Positions 8,525 through 17,784 of a stretch of 64,000 bases of DNA are shown here, one piece after another. Under the pieces are notes generated by a model, which had not been told where the DNA came from, searched no databases, and was given only the letters and a program-made list of their open reading frames with translations. Position 1 is the first letter of the stretch. Every line of letters starts with the position of its first letter. Position numbers and translations under genes: made by a program. This DNA comes from JADKAV01 sp963733395 (GTDB taxonomy: Bacteria > Actinomycetota > Actinomycetes > S36-B12 > UBA10799), in the NCBI GenBank assembly GCA_963733395.1, contig CAVTCZ010000022.1:62001-126000 (forward strand). Direction: 5' to 3'.

Positions 8525-8698
8525 CTAGACGTCGAGGACGCGCCGCTTGGCGTACGTGCCACAAGTGGGGCAGGCGATGTGCGGGGGTTTGGGGGTCCCG
8601 CACTGCTTGCAGTTGGCCAGCGTCGGAGCAGAGGTCTTCCACTGCGCGCGACGGGAGCGGGTGTTGCTGCGCGAGGTCTTGCGCTTCGGAACGGCCAC
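8525..8698 (-). CDS. rpmF: 50S ribosomal protein L32
   Basis: 57 aa: VAVPKRKTSRSNTRSRR, then a zinc ribbon with CKQCG and CPTCG, ending YAKRRVLDV. This is the zinc-binding (C+) form. The GTG at 8698 directly follows the TAA stop of the yceD gene (no gap), as usual for the yceD-rpmF pair. Confidence 0.95.
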   Translation of the reverse strand: MAVPKRKTSRSNTRSRRAQWKTSAPTLANCKQCGTPKPPHIACPTCGTYAKRRVLDV

Positions 8699-9271
8699 TT
8701 ACTTCTCCTTGGATGGTTCAGCCTGCTCAGTGAGCAGGTCGTTCTTGAAGGCGGACAGGGCAGCCCACCGCGGATCGTTGGTCTCGTGCTCGTGCCCGGG
8801 TTCGTCGGCCAGTTTCACGCCGCACTGCGGGCACAGGCCGGGGCACGCCTCATCGCACAGCGGGGCGAGCGGCATGTCCAGGATCAAGCCGTCACGGATG
8901 GCCGGACGCAGGTCGATGGCTTCCCCGTCCAGGTACGGCCCGATCTCACCGAGTTCGTCGACCTCGGCCTCCTCGGCGGTCCAGGCGTAGAGCTCCTGCA
9001 AGTCCGCGGTGACCGGCAACCGGACCGGGTCCAGGCAGCGGCTGCACACCGCGTCGGCGGTGGCCGTGGCGGCGCCGGTGACCAGGATGCCCTCCCGCAC
9101 CGACTCCAGCATCAACTCGGCACTGACCGGTTCGTTCTCCGCGATCGTCACGATGTCGGTACCGACGCCGGGGCCGGCGGGCTCAGTGATCGAAACGCGT
9201 TCGTAGGAGCCGGGTTTGCCGATCAGCGGGCGCACGTCGACGACGAACGGCGCACCGGCACTCGCGGTCAT
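8699..9271 (-). CDS. YceD/DUF177 family protein
   Basis: 190 aa. DUF177/YceD proteins are encoded directly before rpmF in most bacteria and are tied to 23S rRNA or ribosome assembly. Visible features: a CSRC pair near residue 80, and a second cluster CDEACPGLCPQCG near residues 140-155 that could bind zinc. The ATG at 9271 has GAGGAA 6 nt upstream. An upstream in-frame start at 9307 has no such site. Confidence 0.9.
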   Translation of the reverse strand: MTASAGAPFVVDVRPLIGKPGSYERVSITEPAGPGVGTDIVTIAENEPVSAELMLESVREGILVTGAATATADAVCSRCLDPVRLPVTADLQELYAWTAEEAEVDELGEIGPYLDGEAIDLRPAIRDGLILDMPLAPLCDEACPGLCPQCGVKLADEPGHEHETNDPRWAALSAFKNDLLTEQAEPSKEK

Positions 9272-9363
9272 CGGTATTCCTCGGGCTCGTCGGGTTCGGC
9301 GTGACACCGCCGGCCGAATCAGGGCATGCCGACAGCGGGGCTACAACGCCAGGTACCAGGGTA

Positions 9364-10038
9364 TCAAGCCGGACGACCGGCGCGACCCCGCCCACCGACC
9401 AGCTCACCGGCGACCTCGGGGTCCTGGGCGAAGTCGTAGACCCCCTCGGCGACCTCCACGGGGGCGGCGGCGTTGGCCCGACGACGCCCGCGACCGATCT
9501 GGTCCAGCGCGGCGCGCAGTGTGTCCTCGAGGTTCGCCAGCCGCTTGTCCACGTAGATGTCGGCTTCGGCGCGCACCCGGGCGGCGTCGCTCTGCGCCTG
9601 CTGCTGCAGACTCTTCGCCTGCCGCTCGGCCTCCAGCCGCACGCTGTCAGCGGCGACCAGGCGTTCCGCCTCCGCGCGGGCCCGGTCCACGGTCCGGGCG
9701 GCGTCCGACTGTCCCTGGACGAGCATCTGGTCGATGTCCGCCTGCGTCTGCGACATCAGGGCGGCGGCCTCGTTCTCGGCCCGCGACAAGGTTGCGTCCG
9801 CTTCGTCCTGCGCAGCCGCGATCCGCGACTCGGCCTCGCGGGCGGCATCTTCGAGCACGTCGTCCCGGTCGGCCAGAATCGTGGCCGCGTCCCGCAACGA
9901 GGCCGGCATGAGTGCCCGCACCGCCTCCAGCAGCTCCAGGGCGATGGTGCGGTTGACGACACACGAGTCGGACAGCGGCACCCCGCGGGCGCCTTCGACC
10001 AGGTCGACCAGGTCATCTAGCCGTTCGTAGACCTCCAT
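9364..10038 (-). CDS. DivIVA/ATP-synthase-B-like coiled-coil protein
   Basis: 224 aa. The N-terminus (MEVYERLDDLVDLVEGARGVPLSDSC) resembles the DivIVA-type lipid-binding head in the Rv2927c-like proteins of actinobacteria. It is followed by a long Ala/Glu/Arg coiled coil (residues ~60-175) and a charged tail. No membrane segment. Relatives at this locus are annotated as cell-division or septation-linked, but no function is shown here. The ATG at 10038 has GGAGG upstream. It lies between coaD and the yceD-rpmF-rnc operon on the same strand. Confidence 0.8.
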   Translation of the reverse strand: MEVYERLDDLVDLVEGARGVPLSDSCVVNRTIALELLEAVRALMPASLRDAATILADRDDVLEDAAREAESRIAAAQDEADATLSRAENEAAALMSQTQADIDQMLVQGQSDAARTVDRARAEAERLVAADSVRLEAERQAKSLQQQAQSDAARVRAEADIYVDKRLANLEDTLRAALDQIGRGRRRANAAAPVEVAEGVYDFAQDPEVAGELVGGRGRAGRPA

Positions 10039-10056
10039 GCGGCCCTCCAGACTCTT

Positions 10057-10542
10057 TCACCCAGTATCAGTCACACGATCGCGTAAACGGTCGAAGACCA
10101 CGCCGGGCAAGAGGTTGGACACGTCGCCGCCGTACTTGGCGACTTCCTTCACCAGACTGCTCGACAGGTAGGAGTACAGGGGATTCGTCGAGACGAAGAC
10201 CGTGTCCACCCCTGCCAACTGGTAGTTCATCTGCGCCATCTGCAACTCGTAGTCGAAGTCGCTGACCGCACGCAGACCCTTGACGATCGCGCGGATCTCC
10301 TGGTCCCGGCAGAAGTCGACCAGCAGCCCGTGGAACGAATCGACGACGACGTTCGGCAAATCGGCAGTCACCTCCCGCAGCAGCTCGATCCGCTCGGCCA
10401 CGGTGAACAGGCCCTGCTTGTTCTTGTTGATGAGCACCGCGACGACGACTTCGTCGAAAAGGTTGCTGGCGCGCTGCACGATGTCGAGGTGACCGTTGGT
10501 CACCGGGTCGAAAGACCCTGGGCATACGGCTCTGCGCACCAT
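10057..10542 (-). CDS. coaD: Phosphopantetheine adenylyltransferase
   Basis: Penultimate step of coenzyme A synthesis: 4'-phosphopantetheine + ATP to dephospho-CoA. 161 aa, normal length. Motifs: CPGSFDPVTNGHLDI (the T/HxGH nucleotidyltransferase signature), KGLRAVSDFDYE, and VSTNPLYSYLSSSLVKE. The ATG at 10542 has AGGAG 5 nt upstream. 29 bp downstream of rsmD; the rsmD-coaD pair is conserved. Confidence 0.97.
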   Translation of the reverse strand: MVRRAVCPGSFDPVTNGHLDIVQRASNLFDEVVVAVLINKNKQGLFTVAERIELLREVTADLPNVVVDSFHGLLVDFCRDQEIRAIVKGLRAVSDFDYELQMAQMNYQLAGVDTVFVSTNPLYSYLSSSLVKEVAKYGGDVSNLLPGVVFDRLRDRVTDTG

Positions 10543-10571
10543 CGGCTCCTCGCGGGTTGGGGGATGCGTGG

Positions 10572-11141
10572 CTAACTGGGCACTTGCTCGTGACCGTACC
10601 AAACCGCCCGCAGTACATGGGTGCCGCCGAACCGGCGATTCCAGTGCGACCCGAAACCGCGCGGCCACGCCAGGTCGCTGTCGGACTGTCCCCGTTCGAC
10701 GATCACCACCGCGCCGGCGGCCAGCCAACCCCGGGTCAGCGCCGCGACCAGCGCCTCGACCGCATCCCCGGGCAACTCGTAGGGCGGGTCCAGCAGCACC
10801 ACGTCGAACTGCTGCGGATCGCGGCGCAGGAAGTCCTCCGCGGTGCGCCGGTCGACGCGCGCTCCCGGCAGTCCGACCGCGGCGACGTTCTGGGCCATCA
10901 CCTTGGCCGCGGCCGGGGAACTGTCCACCAGCACCGCCTCGGCGGCCCCGCGGGACAGGGCTTCGAGGCCGAGCGCACCGGATCCCGCGAACAGGTCGAG
11001 CACCCTCGCCCCGGACAGATCGATCACCGACTCCAGAGACGAGAACACCGCCTCCCGCACCCGGTCCGACGTCGGCCGGGTCAGGGCCGCGGGAACCTTC
11101 AACCGCCTGCCACGAGCGGCACCGGCCACGATCCGGGTCAC
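10572..11141 (-). CDS. rsmD: 16S rRNA (guanine-966-N2) methyltransferase
   Basis: 189 aa. SAM-binding motif VLDLFAGSGALGLEALSRGA and catalytic DPPYELP. The GTG at 11141 overlaps the recG stop in a GTGA, so the two are co-translated. The start VTRIVAGAARGRRLKVP is typical of RsmD. Confidence 0.95.
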   Translation of the reverse strand: MTRIVAGAARGRRLKVPAALTRPTSDRVREAVFSSLESVIDLSGARVLDLFAGSGALGLEALSRGAAEAVLVDSSPAAAKVMAQNVAAVGLPGARVDRRTAEDFLRRDPQQFDVVLLDPPYELPGDAVEALVAALTRGWLAAGAVVIVERGQSDSDLAWPRGFGSHWNRRFGGTHVLRAVWYGHEQVPS

Positions 11142-13336
11142 GTCTTCTCCACGAATTCGGTCTGGGCCGACTCCCAACGATTGACCATCGCCCGCAACGC
11201 CCGATGCTCGGTCAATCCCGGATCGCGCTGCAGCATCTGCGCCACATCCGTCCTCGCCTGCTCGATGATGTGCTCGTCGCGGATCACCCGCAGCACCCGC
11301 AGATTGGTCATGCGCCCGGATTGCGCGGTGCCGAGCACGTCGCCCTCCTTGCGCTGCTGCAGGTCGATGCGCGCGAGATCGAAGCCGTTCGTCGTGGCCG
11401 CGACCTGCTCCAGACGCTCGACCGCCTCCGGGTTGCGCGTCGACAGCAGGCACAGCCCGGGCAGGTCCGAGCGACCCACCCGGCCGCGCAACTGGTGCAA
11501 CTGGGAGACGCCGAACGACTCCGCGTCCAGCACGACCATCATGGTCGCCGCCGGCACGTCGACACCGACCTCGATGACGCTGGTGGCGACCAGCACATCA
11601 ACGGCATCCGGCGCCGAACTGTCGGCTGCGAACCGGCGCATCACCTCGGTCTTGTCGGCCCCGCTCATCCGGCCATGCATCACATCCACCCGTACCTGCG
11701 CCAACGGGCCGTCGGCGAGATCTTCGGCGATGCGCAGCACGCCGCGGGTGTTCTCGGGGGTGGCGAAGTCCAGTTCGGCGAGGTCGTCGGGCAGGTCCTC
11801 GGCGGGTTCGAACGTGTCACCCTCCCCGATGCGCGGACATACGACATACACCTTGCGCCCCTGCTTGACCTCCTCCACGACCCGTTCCCACGTTCGCTGC
11901 GCATGCCGGGGGGCCATGGTCTCGTTGACCACGAAGGTGCTCACCCCGGCACGACCCGAAGGCAGTTCCCGCAGGGTCGTGACGTCGAGATCGCCGAAGA
12001 CGGTCATGGCCACGGTCCGCGGGATCGGGGTGGCGGTCATGACCAGCAGATGTGGCTTGGTCTGCCCGCTCCCCCGCTCGAGCAGGGCCGCCCGCTGCTC
12101 GACGCCGAACCGGTGCTGCTCGTCGACGACCACCAGGCCGAGATCGGCGAACTGCACCGCCTCGTTGAGCAGGGCATGCGTGCCCACCACGATCCCGGCC
12201 TGCCCGGACACGATCTGGAGCAGGGCCTCGCGGCGCGACGCCGCCTTCGCCGAGCCGGTGAGCAGAACCACCTGGGTGCCGTCGCCGCTGCCCAACAGGG
12301 TGCCCGCCTCGGCCAGTTCCGCGAGCAGGGAGGTGATGGACGCGTAGTGCTGGGCCGCCAGCACCTCGGTGGGCGCCAGCAGCACGGCTTGCCCCCCGGA
12401 ATCCACCACGGTGGCCATGGCCAGCAGCGCGACCAGCGTCTTGCCCGCGCCCACCTCGCCGTGGAGCAGTCGCTGCATGGGCTGCGGTCTGGCAAGATCC
12501 GCGAGGATCTCGGCCACTGCTGCTCGTTGCCCGTCAGTCAATCGGAACGGCAACCGCTGCTCCACGGCAGCAGCCAAACCGTCGGAACTGCCCGGGCGGG
12601 CGGTCGCGGGACTGCTGGCCACCGCCTGCCTGCGCAGCGCCAGGATCGTCTGCAGGACGAACGCCTCGTGGTAGCGGAAGCGCTCCCGCGCCGGTTCCAC
12701 CTGCTCGATCGTCGACGGACCGTGGATGCCGGCGAAGGCGTCACTCTGGGAGAGCAAACCGCGGCGTGCCCGGATCGTCTCGTCGATCGGGTCGTCGGCC
12801 AGGTCGACGGCCTCCAGCACCATCTTGACCGACCGGGCGATGCGCCACGACGGGATGCTCGCCGTCGCCGGATAGATGGGGTTGATGGTGGCCAGGAAGG
12901 CCTCCAGTTCCTCGGCATCGGCGTCGGCGCCCATCGGCGACATCACGCACAGCGGATGGGCCAGCTGCAGCTGACCCCGGAAGGCGCTGACCTTCCCGCT
13001 GAACAGGCCGATCCGCCCGGAGGTGAGCATCCGATGGAACCCCCGGACGCCCCGGAAGTACGCCAGATGCAGGTCCTGGTTGCCGTCGGTGATGATCGCG
13101 TCCAGCATCTCGCCCTTGCGGGTGCGCCGGATGCTGCAACTCTTGACCCGGGCCAGCACCGTAGCCACATCCCCGACGTGCAGCCCGGCGATGTCGGTCA
13201 GCCGGGTCATGTCCTGGTACCGGCGCGGGAAGACCCACAGCAGGTCCTCGCACGTGCTCACGCCATGCGATTTCCGCAGGCTGGTGGCGCTGCGGCCACC
13301 GAGCACTTCGGCCAGGGATGTGGACAGCTGCGCCAC
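11138..13336 (-). CDS. recG: ATP-dependent DNA helicase RecG
   Basis: Branch-migration helicase for stalled forks and recombination intermediates. 732 aa. N-terminal OB/wedge domain, then Walker A GEVGAGKT, DEQH box, TATPIPRT (motif III), and motif VI QLRGRVGR. The C-terminal TGFDLA-type block reads NGFDLARIDLQQRKEGDVLG. The GTG at 13336 starts one base after the stop of the fakA-like gene, so the four genes fakA-like-recG-rsmD-coaD form one unit. Confidence 0.96.
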   Translation of the reverse strand: MAQLSTSLAEVLGGRSATSLRKSHGVSTCEDLLWVFPRRYQDMTRLTDIAGLHVGDVATVLARVKSCSIRRTRKGEMLDAIITDGNQDLHLAYFRGVRGFHRMLTSGRIGLFSGKVSAFRGQLQLAHPLCVMSPMGADADAEELEAFLATINPIYPATASIPSWRIARSVKMVLEAVDLADDPIDETIRARRGLLSQSDAFAGIHGPSTIEQVEPARERFRYHEAFVLQTILALRRQAVASSPATARPGSSDGLAAAVEQRLPFRLTDGQRAAVAEILADLARPQPMQRLLHGEVGAGKTLVALLAMATVVDSGGQAVLLAPTEVLAAQHYASITSLLAELAEAGTLLGSGDGTQVVLLTGSAKAASRREALLQIVSGQAGIVVGTHALLNEAVQFADLGLVVVDEQHRFGVEQRAALLERGSGQTKPHLLVMTATPIPRTVAMTVFGDLDVTTLRELPSGRAGVSTFVVNETMAPRHAQRTWERVVEEVKQGRKVYVVCPRIGEGDTFEPAEDLPDDLAELDFATPENTRGVLRIAEDLADGPLAQVRVDVMHGRMSGADKTEVMRRFAADSSAPDAVDVLVATSVIEVGVDVPAATMMVVLDAESFGVSQLHQLRGRVGRSDLPGLCLLSTRNPEAVERLEQVAATTNGFDLARIDLQQRKEGDVLGTAQSGRMTNLRVLRVIRDEHIIEQARTDVAQMLQRDPGLTEHRALRAMVNRWESAQTEFVEKT

Positions 13337-13337
13337 G

Positions 13338-14927
13338 CTACTCCACGCCGATGATGACCGGCCAGTACGGCTGCCCGCCGGAAACGACCTCGAGATCCAC
13401 CAGCGCCGCCTGCAGGTGGCCCTCCACCGCCTGCACCAGGTCCGCCGGCGCCTCGGAACCGGTGACCAGGGTGACCAACTCCGAGGTGCTGCTGCTCATG
13501 CGGTCGATGACCCGCAACGCGACCTCGTCGATCTGTTCGCCGATCTCGACGATGTCCCCGTCGACCAGCCCGAGGACGTCACCCACCTGGCATCGGCCGG
13601 CGGTGGTGATCGCCTCCTTGCTGGCGATGGTGACGCCGCCGTAGCGGGTGGCACTCGAGGCCCTGGCCATCGTGACGACATCGTCGTCGAAGCCGACGGA
13701 CGGGTCGTGGACGGCGACTGCGGACAGCGTCTGGACGACCGATCTGCTGGGGACCACGGCCACCCGGATGTCATCGTCGCGCAGGAACTCGGCGGCCGCC
13801 TTGGCCACCGGTGTGGAGTCGGCGTCCGAGGGCAGCAGCAGGGCTTCCCGGGCGCCGCACGAGGTCACCGCCCGGACGAAGTCCCGTGTGCTCGGTCGCC
13901 CGCGCGGGGGGGTGCGCACCGCAACCGCGCCGGACTCCTCGAGCAGTTCGGCCACCCCGGGACCGTGCGCGACGGCCACGACCACCCGGGTGATCTCGCG
14001 GGGCAGATGGCGCTGCTGTTCGATCAGGTCGGTGACCGCGATCCGGTGCGGGCGCCCGGCCTCGATCCCGGCCTCCACGGATTCGCCGATGGTGTCCGTG
14101 TGCACGTGCACGTTCCACAGTCCGCCGCCGCCGACGACGACCAAGGAGTCGCCGAGCGCGTCGAGCCTGGTGCGCAACCTCGGGATCCCGTCGTCCTCCG
14201 CGTCGAGCAGATACATGACCTCGTAGCGCGGTCCCTCGTACTCCCCCTGTGGCATCGGCTCGTGCGCGACCACATGCTCCGGGAGGTCATCGACGTGGAC
14301 CTCCCCGGTGAGCACCTCCACCAGGGCGTCGAGCACGACGACCAGGCCCTTCCCCCCGGCGTCCACCACCCCGGCGGCGGCCAGCGCCGGCAACTGCGTC
14401 GGGGTCTTCGCCAACGCCTCGTGGGCCTGCTTCGCGGCAGCTTGCGCCACCTCGGCGACGCTGCCGTCGTTGTGCGCCGAGCCGGCCTCCGCTGCTGCCC
14501 GGGCCACGGTGAGCACCGTCCCCTCGACCGGGCGACTGACCGCCGCGTAGCCGAGGGTGGCCGCGCGTTCCAGGGCGTCGGCCAGCGTGCGCCCGCTCGG
14601 CTCATCGACCTTGCCGATCACGTCGGCGATACCCCGCAGCAGTTGACTCAGGATGACCCCGGAGTTGCCCCTCGCCCCCAGCAGCGCACCGCGGGCGAGG
14701 GCTTCGGCCGTCGGTCCGGGAACACTGGCCGGATCGGTGACCTCGGCGGCGGCAACCGCGGCGGCTTCCACCGTCAGGTACATGTTCGTTCCGGTATCGC
14801 CGTCGGGCACCGGGAAGACGTTGAGCGCGTCGATCTCCGCCCGCCGTTGCCCGAGCGCTTCCTGGCTCACCCGCATCCAATTGCGCAGCGCAGCCGCGTC
14901 GAGGGCCACCTCGGACACCTCGGTCAT
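13338..14927 (-). CDS. DAK1/DegV-type fatty-acid kinase FakA-like (YloV)
   Basis: 529 aa. The N-terminal DhaL-like domain has NVFPVPDGDTGTNMYLT, with the metal-binding aspartates, and GARGNSGVILSQ. A middle domain and a C-terminal FakA domain follow (TNVEG-like VVGGGGLWNVHVHTD). In Firmicutes FakA phosphorylates fatty acids held by FakB/DegV proteins. No fakB gene is in this window, so the substrate is inferred from family only. rpmB is encoded divergently upstream, a conserved neighbourhood. Confidence 0.88.
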   Translation of the reverse strand: MTEVSEVALDAAALRNWMRVSQEALGQRRAEIDALNVFPVPDGDTGTNMYLTVEAAAVAAAEVTDPASVPGPTAEALARGALLGARGNSGVILSQLLRGIADVIGKVDEPSGRTLADALERAATLGYAAVSRPVEGTVLTVARAAAEAGSAHNDGSVAEVAQAAAKQAHEALAKTPTQLPALAAAGVVDAGGKGLVVVLDALVEVLTGEVHVDDLPEHVVAHEPMPQGEYEGPRYEVMYLLDAEDDGIPRLRTRLDALGDSLVVVGGGGLWNVHVHTDTIGESVEAGIEAGRPHRIAVTDLIEQQRHLPREITRVVVAVAHGPGVAELLEESGAVAVRTPPRGRPSTRDFVRAVTSCGAREALLLPSDADSTPVAKAAAEFLRDDDIRVAVVPSRSVVQTLSAVAVHDPSVGFDDDVVTMARASSATRYGGVTIASKEAITTAGRCQVGDVLGLVDGDIVEIGEQIDEVALRVIDRMSSSTSELVTLVTGSEAPADLVQAVEGHLQAALVDLEVVSGGQPYWPVIIGVE

Positions 14928-15079
14928 CGCATGCGCTCCTTGTCTGCCGCCCGGACGTCACCCCAGGGTAACGGGGGGCGATGCGCAAATCCGGCAGCAT
15001 CGGCTATCCTTGTGGAGATTGCGTGCGCCATCGACCGCCGCGCACCACCACAACGTCAGCATCATTCGAAGGAGTTCCC

Positions 15080-15271
15080 GTGGCTGCCAACTGCGATGTC
15101 TGCGGCAAGGGTCCCGGCTTCGGCCACAACATCTCCCACTCGCACCGGCGCACGAAGCGGCGCTGGAACCCGAACATCCAGTCCGTGCGCGCGATGGTCG
15201 GCAAGGCCCCCAAGCGCATCAACGTGTGCACCAGCTGCCTGAAGGCCGGCAAGGTCACTCGCGCCCTCTGA
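15080..15271 (+). CDS. rpmB: 50S ribosomal protein L28
   Basis: 63 aa, VAANCDVCGKGPGFGHNIS ... NVCTSCLKAGKVTRAL. CDVC and CTSC make it the zinc-binding form. The GTG at 15080 has GAAGGAG 6 nt upstream. A TATCCT hexamer at 15005-15010 is a plausible -10 element. It is divergent from the fakA-like operon and convergent with thiL across a family-D array. Confidence 0.95.
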   Translation: MAANCDVCGKGPGFGHNISHSHRRTKRRWNPNIQSVRAMVGKAPKRINVCTSCLKAGKVTRAL

Positions 15272-15322
15272 GGTCCGACCTGCTTCGGCGTTCGGCGCCG
15301 GCGCCAGGCGCAGCCGGCCGCC

Positions 15323-15418
15323 GGCGTTAGACCTTTGGACAGCCGTTAGTCCGACGTACAAGGCGTTAGCCGAAAACCCGCGTTTGCGGCTAACCCTTGT
15401 CCTCGGGACTAACGCCTA
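15323..15418. repeat. Inverted array (family D copy 2)
   Basis: Three GTTAG-containing units (GGCGTTAGACC, GCCGTTAGTCC, GGCGTTAGCCG) followed by inverted units (CGGCTAACCC, GGGACTAACGCC). The same sequence type and general design as 6835-6949, with one inverted unit fewer and less regular spacing. It lies between the convergent rpmB and thiL genes, where it could stop transcription from both sides. Confidence 0.8.
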
Positions 15419-15451
15419 CGCACGCACCACCGCACGCACCACCGCCCCAGG

Positions 15452-16402
15452 TCACTCGCGGAAATGGTCGAACCCCGGGGCGCCGATGTGCCGGTAGCCC
15501 GGAACCTCGACCCCGGATCCGGCCACGACCTCACCCACGGCCACGAAGCCCGCGGGCAATGACGTACCCGCTGGGAACGTCGCGGCCAGTGCGTGGTCGT
15601 CACCGCCGGCGATGACCCAGCCCAACGGGTCGGCGTTGAAGGCCGACGCCGTCTCCCGGATCTGATCGTCGATGGGCAGCGCCCCGGTGTCGATCACGAT
15701 CTGCACGCCGGAGGCCTGAGCGATGTGCCCGACGTCGGCCAGCAGGCCGTCGCTGACATCGATCATCGCGGTCGCTCCGGCGGCCGCGGCCAAGGCGCCT
15801 GCCGAGTACGGCGGCTGCGGCCGGCGGTGCGCATCGACGACGATGCGCGGCGACCGGAAGCCCCTGCCCAGCACTGCCAGCCCGGCTGCGGCCCAGCCCA
15901 GGCGTCCGCAGACCGCCAGCACGTCACCCGGCTCGGCGCCGTCCCGACGGACCAGCCTCGAGCCGGATGGAACCCCCAACGCAGTCACAGCGATGGTGAT
16001 CACCGACGCCCTGGTCAGGTCGCCACCGATGACGGCGGCACCGAGTGCGGACGCCTCGGCGACCATGCCATCGGCCACCGAGAGCAACCAGTCGACCGGC
16101 GTCTCCGGGGGCATCGAGATCGCAGCGGTCAAGGCCAGCGGCCGCGCCCCCATGGCAGTCAGATCGGCGAAGTTCTGGGCTGCGGCCTTGTGACCGATGT
16201 CCTCCGGGGATGACCACTCGAGCCGGAAATGCCGGTCCTGGACGAGCATGTCGGTGCTGACCACGATCCGCTCGGCTCCCAGCCGCAGCACGGCTGCATC
16301 GTCACCCGAGGGAACCTCCACCGCGGCGGTGGACTGCAGCCGGGTCTGCAGGGCTGAGATCACCCCGAATTCCCCGATGTCTGCCACCGTTTGACCGCTC
16401 AT
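15452..16402 (-). CDS. thiL: Thiamine-monophosphate kinase
   Basis: Last step of thiamine diphosphate synthesis (TMP + ATP). 316 aa. Motifs of the PurM-like ATP-binding fold: GDDAAVL, STDMLVQDRHF, MGARPLALTAAISMP, GGDLTRA, DVSDGLLADVGHIA, GGDDHALAATFP. The ATG at 16402 (MSGQTVADIGEF) has GGAGGC just upstream. Divergent from the AsnC-domain gene. Confidence 0.95.
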   Translation of the reverse strand: MSGQTVADIGEFGVISALQTRLQSTAAVEVPSGDDAAVLRLGAERIVVSTDMLVQDRHFRLEWSSPEDIGHKAAAQNFADLTAMGARPLALTAAISMPPETPVDWLLSVADGMVAEASALGAAVIGGDLTRASVITIAVTALGVPSGSRLVRRDGAEPGDVLAVCGRLGWAAAGLAVLGRGFRSPRIVVDAHRRPQPPYSAGALAAAAGATAMIDVSDGLLADVGHIAQASGVQIVIDTGALPIDDQIRETASAFNADPLGWVIAGGDDHALAATFPAGTSLPAGFVAVGEVVAGSGVEVPGYRHIGAPGFDHFRE

Positions 16403-16476
16403 TGCGCCTCCACCCAGTCGTGTCTTCGTCCCCGTGGTCAAGATAGTCTCCTAGCACCAAGTCCGTAGGAGGAACC

Positions 16477-16713
16477 GTGGTCCAGGCCTACATCCTGATT
16501 CAGACCGAAGTCGGCTCGGCATCCAGGGTCGCCGAAGAGATCCGCCAGATCTCCGGCGTGACCCAGGCCGACGACGTCACCGGCCCCTACGACGTGATCG
16601 TGCGCGGTGAGGCCGAGTCGGTGGATCAACTGGGCCAGTTGGTCGTCGCCAAGGTGCAATCCGTCCCGGGGATCACCCGAACGCTGACGTGTCCCGTCGT
16701 GCACTTGTCCTGA
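16477..16713 (+). CDS. Stand-alone AsnC/Lrp ligand-binding domain protein
   Basis: 78 aa consisting only of the RAM/AsnC_trans_reg fold (MVQAYILIQTEVGSASRVAEEI ... GPYDVIVRGEAESVDQL). It has no helix-turn-helix. The GTG at 16477 has TAGGAGGAA upstream. A TAGTCT at 16444-16449 is a possible -10 box. Such proteins are conserved beside thiL and ddl in actinobacteria; the ligand is not known. Its 3' end overlaps the next gene by 25 bp. Confidence 0.88.
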   Translation: MVQAYILIQTEVGSASRVAEEIRQISGVTQADDVTGPYDVIVRGEAESVDQLGQLVVAKVQSVPGITRTLTCPVVHLS

Positions 16714-17132
16714 CCGCGCTGCTGCTCACAGGCTGCTCGTCGGCGCAGATTCCCTCCTCCGATCCGTCGCCGTCCGACCAGGCCGCCTGCCGCAGCCTCG
16801 TGGCCGCCCTTCCGGACACCCTCGACGGCGACGAGAACACCGGTCGCTCCGACTTCGCCGCGGCCTGGGGCGACCCCCGGATCGTCCTGAAGTGCGGAGT
16901 CGCCACCCCGGCGGGCTACCAGCCCGATTCGGAGATGGTCGTCGTGAACGATGTTTCGTGGTTCGGTGAGGAACAACCGAAGGGGTACCTGTTCACCGCC
17001 GTCGGCCGCACCCCCTTGGTCGAGGTCTACGTCCCCGACAGCCACCAGCCGGAAGTGAACCCGCTGGTCGACCTGGCCCCGGCGATGACCCAGTACACGA
17101 AGGTGTCGGGCGCGGCCGGGGTCGCTCCGTAG
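16689..17132 (+). CDS. DUF3515 lipoprotein
   Basis: 147 aa. Signal peptide MSRRALVLTALLLTGCSS, with lipobox LLTGC, so likely anchored outside the membrane. The body (CRSLVAALPDTL, AAWGDPRIVLKCG, VNDVSWF, GRTPLVEVYVP) matches the DUF3515 family of actinobacteria, whose function is unknown. Starts at GTG inside the end of the AsnC-domain gene, which implies coupled translation. Confidence 0.87.
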   Translation: MSRRALVLTALLLTGCSSAQIPSSDPSPSDQAACRSLVAALPDTLDGDENTGRSDFAAAWGDPRIVLKCGVATPAGYQPDSEMVVVNDVSWFGEEQPKGYLFTAVGRTPLVEVYVPDSHQPEVNPLVDLAPAMTQYTKVSGAAGVAP

Positions 17133-17163
17133 CGGCGGCGTGCGCACCAGCGACCCGCGGGAG

Positions 17164-17784
17164 CTACAGCAACGCGCGCAGTCGCCGAACCTGCGCGGCG
17201 CTCCAGTCCGTGTGGTCGTTGCGCCAACCCGGCACCCGCTCCTGGAAGTACGGGGAGTCGTTGACCATCCTGTGGCCGATGACGTCCTTCGTGCGGATCC
17301 CCAACCTCGACTGCAGCCAGCGGACCAGTCGCACGCCGGCTGCCCGCTGCTTCGGACGGTCCAGGATGTTACTGGCCGAGCTCATCTCCACGAACTCGAT
17401 CCCCACCGACCGATGGTTGATGCCGATCGCATGGCGGCACATGGTCGTCAGCGGCGCGAGCTGGTAGATCGTGCCGTCCTTGTCGACGATGAAGTGCGTG
17501 CACCCGCCCGGGCTCTCCGGCTTCGAACCTGAGGGACCCGGCGAGGGGGTGTTGCTCGCGAACAGGTTCCACGGCGAGGAGGCCGTGTTGCTCACGGTGT
17601 AGTGCAGCACGACGACTTTGGGGTCCGTCAGTTCCCATGTGCGCACGCCGTAGTGGCGGTTGGCGTAGGCGGCCATCTGCTTCTTGCGCTTCGGCCCGTA
17701 CGGGATGGCCTTCTGGACGATCGCCGGCGGTCGGACTGGCTCGACGTCAACCGGGGGCACCAGCGGGAGGAGCAGATGGATCAT
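17164..17784 (-). CDS. N-acetylmuramoyl-L-alanine amidase (Amidase_2) domain protein
   Basis: 206 aa. Amidase_2/PGRP-type fold: VVVLHYTVSN (first zinc histidine), THFIVDKDGTIYQLAP, RHAIGINHRSVGIEFVE, IGHRMVND and a terminal HTDW. It would cleave the lactyl-Ala bond of peptidoglycan. The N-terminal 20 residues are hydrophobic but proline-rich, so export is uncertain. Its ATG overlaps the ddl stop (ATGA), tying it to D-Ala-D-Ala synthesis. Confidence 0.85.
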   Translation of the reverse strand: MIHLLLPLVPPVDVEPVRPPAIVQKAIPYGPKRKKQMAAYANRHYGVRTWELTDPKVVVLHYTVSNTASSPWNLFASNTPSPGPSGSKPESPGGCTHFIVDKDGTIYQLAPLTTMCRHAIGINHRSVGIEFVEMSSASNILDRPKQRAAGVRLVRWLQSRLGIRTKDVIGHRMVNDSPYFQERVPGWRNDHTDWSAAQVRRLRALL

